Part shown: piece after piece, positions 36,153 to 45,060 of the stretch | Position numbering within the stretch: position 1 is the stretch's first letter | How the letters are laid out: each line of letters starts with the position of its first letter | From: Microstegium vimineum | Lineage: Eukaryota > Streptophyta > Magnoliopsida > Poales > Poaceae | Assembly: GCA_022036555.1 (NCBI GenBank) | Contig: CM039141.1 | Location: 13,381,430 to 13,445,429 of the forward strand | DNA length: 64,000 nt | Reading direction: 5' to 3' | Notes under the pieces: model-generated | What the model was told of the DNA's origin: nothing | The model's input: the letters and a program-made list of their open reading frames with translations, nothing else | The model's database searches: none | Made by a program: the position numbers and the translations under genes

Positions 36153-36689
36153 GATCATATTCAACAACTCCTTAAAATAGGTTGGTATTCTTATAACTTT
36201 GGTAAAATCACAAAATTCCTTCTCCAACAACTCCTTAAAACAGATTCGTATTTATCTAAACGTGTTATTCACATGTGCCGCGCGCGGAAGAAGACTGCCC
36301 CGCGCCTCGAGCTCGAGCTCCACCCCGCGGGCGGCGACCGCGAGCCCCCCGCCATCCCGCTCCCGCTGCAGCCTCGCCTCGACCACCTCGACGCCGCCTC
36401 GGGCGAGGCCGCCTACGTCTCCACCGCGGCCGTGCGGACAGCGCAGCCCCACCCCCGCACCTCGTGCTCGAGCTCTGCCCCACTAGCGGCGACGGCGAGG
36501 CCCCTGCGCTAGACCTCCGCCTCGCGATGGATACCTAGTGGGTGGTGGGCCTTCATTTTTTAAAAAAAGTTTGACAAGTTGGAATAACAAATTGTTGGAG
36601 AGATAACTCTTTTCTACTTGACAAATAATCTTGTAACTTATCAAACTATAAAATTTGGTAAACCTATTTTTTCAAGTTGTTGGAGATGC
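36153..36689. mobile_element. Tourist-like MITE, copy B, with a 260-bp GC-rich insert
   Basis: The ends (GATCATATTCAACAACTCC, and the complement of CAAGTTGTTGGAGATGC) and both sub-terminal stretches match copy A (34206-34610) in inverted orientation; TTA flanks both sides, though the exact end base is uncertain. Between 36273 and 36535 lies a sharply bounded GC-rich block (CTCGAGCTCGAGCTCC and similar) that copy A lacks. It looks like captured genomic sequence. Confidence 0.72.
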
Positions 36690-36779
36690 TTAGTTCTTGT
36701 ATTTAGCATTGTCACGGACTGGTTACTGCTTACAAAGCCGGCCTTCCATCTAAAACCGACGTACTCGTACTCAATAGTA

Positions 36780-37024
36780 CTACCTCCGTCCTCAAAAGAA
36801 TGTAATTCTTGTTTTTCGAGAAGTCAAACAATTTGAACTTTGACTAAATTTATATAAAAAAGTAATATAAAACTAGTATCATTAGATTAGTTATAAAATT
36901 TATTTTTATAATAAAATTATTTAGAGACATAAATATTAATAATAATTTTTAATATAAAGTTGATCAAATATTAGCAATTTTGACCGGCACGATTCTTACA
37001 ATTGCATTTTTTTAGGGACGGAGG
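36780..37024. mobile_element. Stowaway-type MITE
   Basis: The ends are CTACCTCCGTCC and GGGACGGAGG with TA at both borders; the 245-bp interior is AT-rich and non-coding. Confidence 0.78.
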
Positions 37025-37804
37025 TAATAATTTGCTAGGACAGTCAGTCAAACACTGAATGGATTCTTTAAAGTGAGACAGGTCTGGCACAAACCAGCAT
37101 TATTTCACATGACGTAGGGTGGAGGCGTGGAGCCAATTCATACGAAAAAAAAGATTATATCTGTGCTTGTATGGGTACAGCACTGATTTTTTTTTTATTT
37201 AGCACTGTCCCGTGCCGGTTCGTTCAAGAAAGAAAAAACAAACACCAAACTTTTTTTATAAGACTGTTGTATCTTTTTCGATGAGGATGTATCGAAAAGT
37301 TTGTGAATCATCTGTCACATTGTGTGTCCTGACTGACTCCTGAGCTGCACGCACCCTTTTTCTAGCAAAAGTGTGGGCACCTACCAAATATCATTCCTTT
37401 TAGTTCCGAATAAAATCCTCCAGCGGAGATAGGTCACTTCATCAATCAATAACATAATGATGATGCTTAGCTACCAAATTCCAGATTCAGATGAGGCTAC
37501 CCTCTGCTATGCTACACTGCCATGTGGAATGTAGGCTGCTTGACGCTGATGAACTCGACAAATTATTTCTCCAAACCCCCACCTCCACCCACCCGCACAT
37601 ACTATATACTTTCAGGACTTGATTGAGCTGCAATGCCGGATGCAGTGAATTTGGATCTGTTTTCAACATGAATCCCCAACAAAATTCAGTTGGGTTACAT
37701 GGAATGGCTAGGCAAGCTATTCTTGGTCGCAGCCCGCCTTCTTGTCTAAGCAGCATGCATGTGTTTGACTCGCACCAAATATATAAGAAATGCTCCCAAC
37801 GACC
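37025..37804. other. Intergenic DNA
   Basis: No gene or repeat is supported; the open frames here have no coding character. Confidence 0.4.
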
Positions 37805-37963
37805 TAAAATGACACACATCTTGCTTTCACAGAAGTCAAACTTTATTAAATTTGATTAAAAGTATAGAAAAATAATATTTATATTTTTCAAATAAATTTA
37901 TTACTACATACTTTGTAGAGTTCTAAAAATAAGATGCACACATTTATTTTGAAATAGATGGAG
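37805..37963. mobile_element. Remnant of a Stowaway-like MITE
   Basis: The right end (TTTTGAAATAGATGGAG followed by TA) and the AAGTCAAACTTTATTAAATTTGA interior match the usual pattern of these elements, but the left terminus is missing or worn. Confidence 0.4.
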
Positions 37964-38535
37964 TACAGGATGTCTAGCATGACCTGGATAAGGGGACACT
38001 GGCAATACCTTTCCGAAATAAAGTAGGCCACCGTTGATCGAGTAATAATAAATGCTGAGTATAAAGGCATCTCATGATGGAGCAAATGTATACGCAACTG
38101 TTCAGTTCAGATATTTTTTAGCTATCCATCGTGTTGCATTCTGCAACTCAGCGGCAAAAGCATGATCCATCCGAATGACCATTAAATAAATATATGGTTT
38201 AGACTACCTTTTTTTTTTTGCGAACAGTACAATGTATCTAGAGATGGCATGTAGTTGTCCTGTAGTAATTTCAAAATCTCAAACGAAGGTTTGTGATTTC
38301 CACTCATCCCATGAGAACAATAACTGTATAATGACGCACCAACCATGTTCTACTTCTATTTTTTTATTTTTACTGTCTACTTCTAAACGACTGTACATTT
38401 TTTTATGCTCGTCTCTCTCCTCCACCATTAATGTTAATGAAGAAAAAAATTGGTGAGAACTATTCCCTGCATACACCCGTGGGGCACCTACCGTGTGGAC
38501 CAACTCATGTCATATGTCAACGCATAAACATCTAA
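37964..38535. other. Intergenic DNA
   Basis: AT-rich and without supported genes or complete repeats. Confidence 0.35.
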
Positions 38536-38884
38536 GCATCTCCAACGGTTTTGCAAATGAGTTTGACATTCTTATTTTTTTTAAAAAAAAAGTCTAAAAA
38601 TCTCTTATCCAACGGTTTGATAAATGAGCTTGGCATTTTTGTTAACTTGGCAAACACAAGGTGATATTTGATATATATGCTAAACTGCAGTTCACTTGGC
38701 AATTGCCCCGCGTGCTACTCTCGTAGGATATTTCCCCCCTCTCACGTGTACAATTTTTAGTTTTGCTAAGTGAATAATGGAAAACCGATAGAGATTGACT
38801 CCTTTTACCTTTGCCATATTCATTTGAGACTTGACAAATTTTTAATTTTGTCAAACAAAAAATATAAAATCGTTGGAGATGCTC
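38536..38884. mobile_element. Tourist-like MITE, third relative
   Basis: The ends are GCATCTCCAACGGTTTTG and the complement of AAATCGTTGGAGATGCTC, flanked by TAA on both sides. The outer bases resemble copies A and B, but the inner part differs (CCAACGGTTTG repeats), so it is a related subfamily. Confidence 0.75.
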
Positions 38885-39711
38885 TAACTGTAAACTGTTG
38901 CATAAGTTTTAAGGATAATTAGTTAGGATGAGAAATCATAGCTTGTTGGATAATTATGCATAGACACGTGGCACAGTGGCTGCATAGTGGAGATAGTTCC
39001 CACCAAAATTTGTAGTTAATGATGAGGCCTCTGACCTCACATTCAAACGAAGAAAGATTTTTTTACAAGAGTGCTAGCTTAGCTATTCTAGGGTACGTAC
39101 ACCAGTGATCATGACTTGGAAAAAGGCTCAATTAGGGGGCACACACGTAACGGGTTTTCGAAAGTATGGGCCTCCATCTAGTCTAGCGGAAAAACGTCTC
39201 GATCGCTTCGCAAACACGTACCGATTGACGGAACTACGGAAAGGGGTTTAGGCATATGGTTACTTATTTGGATAAGTTGAGCAATGGAGCACCTCGCCGT
39301 TGGAGCATGTGTCTCTGAAACAGGAAACAAACGCACACCTCACCCATTTTGATCCATACAACATGCATGGTACCGCCACGATAGCCAGCTACCAGACGTA
39401 GGAAATGTAAAAAGTGGATTGATCTGCAGACACGCGTATAGATAGGCTATTTTCGAGTAGTTTATTTATCCAACGAACCGGTACTTAAAATGGTAAGCCA
39501 GTCGCATGTTACCAATAGGTTGCAATATTTTTTATGAGACTTCTTGTACTCACCTTTTTTTCCTCTTGAAAATATCCAAAAGTACGAAAATCATCTGTCC
39601 CGATGTCTGTATGTGTGATGTGTCCATCTGTCCGAAGTTGTCCTTTTTTGGCACGTGTGAGGCACCTACCTGCTACCAACCAATTAAGCAACCATCCTTC
39701 CTTAATCCTTA
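38885..39711. other. Intergenic DNA
   Basis: No supported gene. A tRNA-like B-box remnant (TGACCTCACATTCAAAC) near 39025-39045 is too weak to call a SINE. Confidence 0.35.
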
Positions 39712-40123
39712 GGCCAGTCTTAGTGATGTTTCATCAAAGTTTTATGGGCATTAAATATGCTGATGTGGCACTATATTGATGAAAAGAAAGAAGATGAAAG
39801 TTTCATGAAAATAGAGAGTTTCAGAGCAAGTTTAATAATCCAGTCGGCATGCCGCAGCCCGCTTCTCAGCCTGCTCGTATAATGGTTAGCTCTTCAATTC
39901 TAGTATATAGCCTACTCATCTCTCTCACAGAGTGTCTTGGTTATTGTGTACAAGCTGGCTGTAAGCTTACAGCCCGCTTATCTTCTCTCTCCTCCACATC
40001 AGCATTCAGCCTTTTTCTAGCCCGCTATTATACTTGTTCTCATGGAGATGAAACTCTTCTGCACAGTTACCAAAATATGATTGCATTGAAAACTAGGCCA
40101 TGAAACTCTCATTGAGGATGGCC
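39712..40123. mobile_element. Tourist-like MITE interrupted by another MITE
   Basis: The ends are GGCCAGTCTTAGTGATGTTT and the complement of TCTCATTGAGGATGGCC, flanked by TTA on both sides. A second, smaller element (39824-40039) sits inside, splitting the ATGAAAGTTTCATG-type interior. Confidence 0.72.
39824..40039. mobile_element. Small MITE nested in the 39.7-kb MITE
   Basis: The ends are GAGCAAGTTTAATAATCC and the complement of GCTATTATACTTGTTC, with TCA on both sides as a candidate 3-bp duplication. AGCCCGCT motifs in both orientations fill the inner flanks. Confidence 0.65.
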
Positions 40124-41055
40124 TTAGTAGTACTTCCGACTAAAGCCTCCAGCCGAGATTAGTAGCTTAGTGGCAGGTACATTGCTACACATCAGCGGTC
40201 TCGTACCCCGTCTCATGCAATATCATGTATGATTTTTGGTTATGTGGAGGAAATAGAAATGTGTGAGAGAAAAAGGTCGTTGAAAAGGTCGTTGTTTCGC
40301 GAAACAACCACCTCATGAGTTTAGATTTAGAACTATGAGACAACTATTACATCATTGTATAAGTTGTTGTTGTCATGCACCTCACAAATTAATGTTTATT
40401 CTATGCATAAATTAAGAAATCATGAGTTACTACGAGTCAACTAAAAAACAAACATTTTATATGTGATCAGTTAAATCGTCTCATGGTCACGTGATCACGT
40501 CGGACCAGCAGCAAAGACTGCTCGGTACGACCGGGCGGGACGCAGACTCGACACGTCGTCCACCGGGGCCGCGGCTCGCGATGCTTTCCCGTTGCCGAAA
40601 GGAACCTGACACGTTCAACATGCGCCCCAACCCATCCTGCGCTGCGCTGCTGGTGCCTGTACCTGTGCCGGAGTGAGAGCCATGGCGGCTGCAACTGTGC
40701 CGTGAAAAACCCCATATGCTCATGGCACACCGTATCCCCGCGCACCACCTGCTTTCGCCTTTGCGGAAAAGGACCTACTGTAGTACTGTGTTTTAGATGA
40801 ACATGAAGCACAAGGGTGAGCGAGAGTGACAGATCACAGATGTAGTTTAGCAACTGCTACAAGAGGAACTTCCTCTCACCATCTTCTAGCCTTTTCCTTT
40901 TTAACCTTCTGTATGTAGTAGCTCCATACAGTATCTGCAAATGAGTGGTTTTAGAAAGGTAGGGAGTTCGAGCCCCACCGCCATGTAGGTCCGATGGCCA
41001 CGACCCTCGCCGTACAGCCTGCTGCTGCTGCACGGCAGGGCCTCGAGACTTGCTA
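40124..41055. other. Intergenic DNA downstream of the IDD gene
   Basis: No gene is supported. GGGAGTTCGAGCCCCACC at about 40964-40981 resembles a tRNA B-box, preceded near 40943 by GAGTGGTTTTAG, so an old tRNA-derived SINE is possible but not shown. Confidence 0.35.
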
Positions 41056-41257
41056 CTCCCTCCCCGTTCCTAAATATCGCTCGCTTTCAAAAAATAATTT
41101 TATATAATTTTTTTTATAGTACATAGTTTATATCAGTAGATAAATTGTTAAATGTATTTTTTAGAATGAATTTATTTAAAGATGTAAATATTGCACGTGT
41201 AGTCCAAGTCACGGGACAGAAACAAAAACATCAATTATCTAGCAGCACCGGAGGGAG
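41056..41257. mobile_element. Stowaway-type MITE
   Basis: The element opens CTCCCTCCCCGTTCC and closes GGAGGGAG, with TA at both borders; the 202-bp interior is AT-rich and non-coding. Confidence 0.8.
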
Positions 41258-41405
41258 TAATCGTTACTGTGGTGTGACAGAGCCCCCGGCTGATAACAAC
41301 ATGCGTGAAAGAGATATTTACAGGGCATGAAGAGATCGAAGCTGTCATAGGCTTTTTGACTGCCGTCCACCAACAGTAGCGAAAGTAGGTGAAGCTAACA
41401 GCAGG

Positions 41406-41411
41406 TTTATT
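41406..41411 (-). terminator. Possible polyadenylation signal of the IDD gene
   Basis: AATAAA on the minus strand about 520 bases past the stop codon at 41934. The stretch between has no competing gene and fits a 3' UTR. One hexamer alone is weak evidence in plants. Confidence 0.35.
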
Positions 41412-41933
41412 TTAGACACAAAAAGTACACGAAAACTTCTCCAAAAGTACAAGGCTCCCGAGGAAGCTTGCGGACCCGGCAGGTTAGGTATAAGTAACCG
41501 TGCCGACTTAGCAGCAACAGCATCAACAGTAACAGTAAAAAAACACCTTTCCAATGTCAGCATCGCTGTCCTAATCTCGGATCTTTCCAAAAGCAGTACC
41601 CGAGTTATCACCGCAAGATTTCGGGTACCCACTACTTCTAACCCTGTTGCTTCATCACATCCGAAAGCAACGGGGCATCAAAGGTCAGGTTCCATCCTGC
41701 CGGGATCGAATTGTGTTGTGGCTATAATAACAGCTTCATCAATTCGTGGGGGTTTTTTTTTCCCAAGACAGAATACAGGATTGGGAGAAGAAGCATCGAT
41801 CGAGCTATGTACAGGTCTTACAGAGCTTCTAGCTCCACCAAAAGCAACAGCTGCGGCTGAAAGAATGGGCAGGCAAGCCGAGGCACGGAAATTCTCCAAG
41901 GTTTTACCAAACCAAAAAAAAAAGGAGAAAACC

Positions 41934-44818
41934 TCACAGGATCGTGCTGCGGCCGTTGGTGTTCCTCTTGGCGTCCTCCCATGGCGCAGGCACCTGTGCC
42001 GAAGACCCCATGTCCAGCTCTCCTCCAATCATCAATGCCGGGAGGCCACGGTTGGCAACCGTGGAGCCGCCCATGGTCCTGGTCCCTCCGATGCCAAGCC
42101 CAAGGAAGTCCAGCGTTGCAGCAGGTTTAGGACCGAACAGTGGTGATGGTCCCATCATCAGGTCCGATGGCAAGACTGAATTCCCACTTTCGTATGCAAG
42201 CCGCCCAAGGCCAAGACCACCGCCAGATAGCATCGCCTGCCTGGACTCCCTCTCCATTTGCTGCTGGTTACTCCGGTGGTGGTGGTGCCGCTCCATCATC
42301 TCCATTTGCTGCTGGTTGCTCCTGTTGTGGTGCGGCCACCGTTGCTGCGAACTGGAATCCATCTCCATTTGCTGCTGCTGATAGCTCCTGTGGTGCTGCA
42401 GCCATCGTTGCGAACTGGACTCCATCTGCATTTGCTGATTACTCCGGTAGCTCTCCAACCCCGCCATCATCTGCTGGTCGTTCCGGTGGTGGTGCCATTG
42501 TTGCGAACTCGACTCCATCTCCCTTTGTTGATGATTCCGGTGGTGGTGGTGGTGGTGGCGCTCTGTCTCCATTTGTTGGGTACCACGGGGGTGGTGCCAT
42601 GGTTGTGAACTGGACTCCATCTCCCTCCGTAGATGACTCTGATGACGCTCCATCTCCATTTGCTGATTCCTCCGGTATTGCCATGGTTCCGCCGCGCTGA
42701 CATCAGCGATCCTTCCTTGGGGTTGCTGCTTTGATGGAGGCGATGACGAAGAGGAAGAGGCGAGCCCAAACTCCTTCAAGAACGATGAGCTCGATTGCGT
42801 CGCTCCGGCCTCTGTTGCCTTCTGCAGGAGTGCTGTCGCGGACATGTGTGGCGCCGGAGGCGGGGCGAAGGTGCCTGAATTGCTTGCGCTTGTCTGCGGG
42901 AACAGGGAGGGCGCTCCAATTGCAAGGCAAAGGAAGGTGGGATCGACACCGATGAGATCGCGCAGAGATCTGCTCTGGGAAGTGGTGCTTGTTGTGGCTG
43001 ACGAAACAGACCGGCGAAAGTGTTGGTGGTTGTCGACGGCGCGATGGAATTGGAAACACTGCCACCTGCGCCGCAGGTCGTGCTGCTTCCATCAGTGCCA
43101 ATGGCTTCTGAGGGCGAGGGGAGGAAGCAAGGAAGCATTGGGGTGTCCTTGTCCAGCAGATTGGAGACCTCAAGCTCAGCATCCTTGTACTGATCAGCAT
43201 CCTGGAAACAGGTATCTTCATCCTGATCGGCTTCATCCTCTAATTTGGCAGTCACAACAGTTGGCACAGCAACCACCTCTGGCTCTACAACAGGCATAAA
43301 CCAAAACAAGGAAGAACAAGTCAGTCATCCCTATTGAGCTAATTGATGACCAACTGGCCAACCAAATTGGGGAAAAAGCCAAGATACATGCATTGCTTTC
43401 TTATTGTATGGTAAGATTGACTTATAGAGAGCAAGAACCTGCATTAAGTCTCATCATATCTATCCATGTATGGGCAATAAGACAAGCACACGAACAGAAT
43501 GCAAAAGGAGTATACCATCCACATTTGGCACCAATGCCACAACTGACTGCTGCTCCAGTGGGAACAGAAGCCGCGGTGGCTCCTTTGGCAACGGAGGTGG
43601 TGGAGATGGGTGGCGCGGTGGCTCCTGCACTGGCAACAGAGGTGGGGGCACCCGGCGCGGTGGTGGCTCCTGCACTGGCAACGGAGGTGGGGAAACCCGG
43701 CGCTCTGGTTCCTGCGGCAATGGAGGTGGAGACGGGCGGCGCGGTGGCTCCAGTGGCAATGGAGGTGGAGACGGAATGCGCTGTGGCTCCTCTGGCACCA
43801 CCACCTCTACACGCTGAGGCACCACCACCTCGGCCACGGCAGAATCCTCATTCTCCTCCTCCCCCTTGTCGATGTCCACATTCTCCTCAGCTTCCAAATC
43901 AGGCGGCCGAGGCGATGGCGGCGCCGGTGGCGCCAGCACCCTACCGGTCTCCTCCCCGAGAGCGCCGCAGAAGGCGCGATGCGTCACGAAGCTGTCCCGT
44001 CTGAACCAAGCAAGCACAGAGAACATCCGATGAATGAATCAAATCAAACGAGGAAAAACGCAAGCTTTCTTTTTTGTTTCCCGAATCGAGCGGTGGGGAG
44101 GCTGGCGAGGAGGAAGAAGAGAAGAAGCAAGCAAGCAATCACGCACCTGGTGAAGAGCGTGCCGCAGTCGCAGCGATACTCGCGGGTGCCGCAGGTCTTG
44201 GCGTGCGCCTTGAGGTCAGCCTGGACGGCGTAGCGCTTGCCACAGCGCGGGCACGCCCATCGCTTCTCCCCGTGCTTCCGGCAGAAGTGCTTCTTGATCC
44301 CGGTGAGGTCCCCGAGGGCTCGTGTCGGGGAGTGGTGCACGCAGCCTGGCTCAGGGCACACGTACACCCGGCGGCGCGGCGGGGCCGCGCCCGGGCCGCG
44401 CTGCCGCAGCCGCCAGGGGAGGTTGTGGCCACGGCGGTGCAGCTGCAGGTTCTGGTCCCGCTGGAAGCCTTTGCCGCACACCTCGCACACGAAGCGGTTC
44501 GTGGCCATCAACGTCCCCGGCGAGAGCGCGATCACCTCGGCGTCCGGATCTGCGGCCGCGGACGGACGGGCAAGCAAGCAAGCAAGCAAACGGTCAGACA
44601 GAGCACGCACGCGGGAGCGGAGCTAGCAGCAGTAGGCACGCACGCAGGCACACCAACCCCAAAGCAGCAACCGCGGGTGGGCACAGACCTGGCGTCCCGG
44701 GGAGGTTCCGCTTCTTCTTGACCGGAGCCGGCTCGGCGGCCGCTAAGGGCACCGCCTCCGCAAGAGGCGGTGCCTCCTGCTCGGGCCCCCCCGCCTCCGG
44801 GTGCGGCGGCGGCGGCAT
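41934..44818 (-). CDS. INDETERMINATE-domain (IDD) C2H2 zinc-finger transcription factor
   Basis: The coding exons are 44818-44689, 44549-44147, 44000-43516 and 43284-41934; the three introns (139, 146 and 231 bp) have GT..AG ends and joining phases. The N-terminus carries the basic KKKRNLPGTP signal (about 34-43), completed across intron 1 by DPDAEVIALSP, the IDD hallmark. Four zinc fingers follow: C65/C68/H81/H85, then CPEPGC..., CPRCGKRYAV and CDCGTLFTR, the last split by intron 2. Then come a Pro-rich repeat (exon 3), an acidic Asp/Glu/Gln stretch, and in the last exon PHMSATALLQK, a Gln/His/Met-rich repeat and DFLGLGIGG; the MSATALLQ and DFLG blocks are known IDD C-terminal motifs. IDD proteins bind DNA in the nucleus and act with DELLA/SCARECROW-type partners in development. 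Oddity: the frame entering exon 4 does not match that of MSATALLQ; the change lies near 43005. Either a 1-base loss occurred after AGLF, or a 68-bp intron (43065-42998) is removed, giving 766 residues. Confidence 0.88.
42240..42690 (-). repeat. Coding minisatellite: Gln/His/Met-rich repeat in the IDD protein
   Basis: Imperfect repeats of about 50-60 bp encode units such as MESSSQQWHHHRNDQQ and MERHHHHRSNQQQM. The reading frame is kept throughout, so unit gain and loss probably occurs in multiples of three bases. Confidence 0.8.
43520..43800 (-). repeat. Coding minisatellite: Pro-rich repeat in the IDD protein
   Basis: Imperfect repeats encode PSPPPLPQEPERR-like units, about 13-15 residues each, five to six times, ending near RIPSPPPLPLEPP. 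They lie in exon 3 between the zinc fingers and the acidic segment. Confidence 0.8.
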
Positions 44819-44952
44819 CGCCGGTGCTCGATCTGTCGCCCGCTCCGTCCCAGCCCCTGGCCCACCTCACTGACTGAATCCGGCAGCGCTCGGGGGAAGT
44901 CCGTCCGTATGTGCAGCGCGCGGCGGCGCAGCGGGCGGGTGGGCGGTGGACG

Positions 44953-45060
44953 GGGATTTTTTTTTTCTCTCTTCTTTTCTCTCTCTCTCTCTGCTTTTTC
45001 CTCTTCCTCCCCTCGCGTCGCGTCTCTCCTCTCTCTCTCTCTCTCTCCCTATCTCTTTTG
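44953..45060 (-). repeat. GA/CT microsatellite in the probable 5' UTR of the IDD gene
   Basis: Two CT runs on the plus strand (GA on the gene strand), about 44965-44993 and 45025-45050, sit 150-240 bases before the start codon. GA-rich leaders are common in grass genes; a regulatory role is not shown. Confidence 0.6.

Noticed and set aside
40930..40990. tRNA gene suggested by GGGAGTTCGAGCCCC
   Set aside because: No cloverleaf could be built around it; acceptor and anticodon stems are missing.
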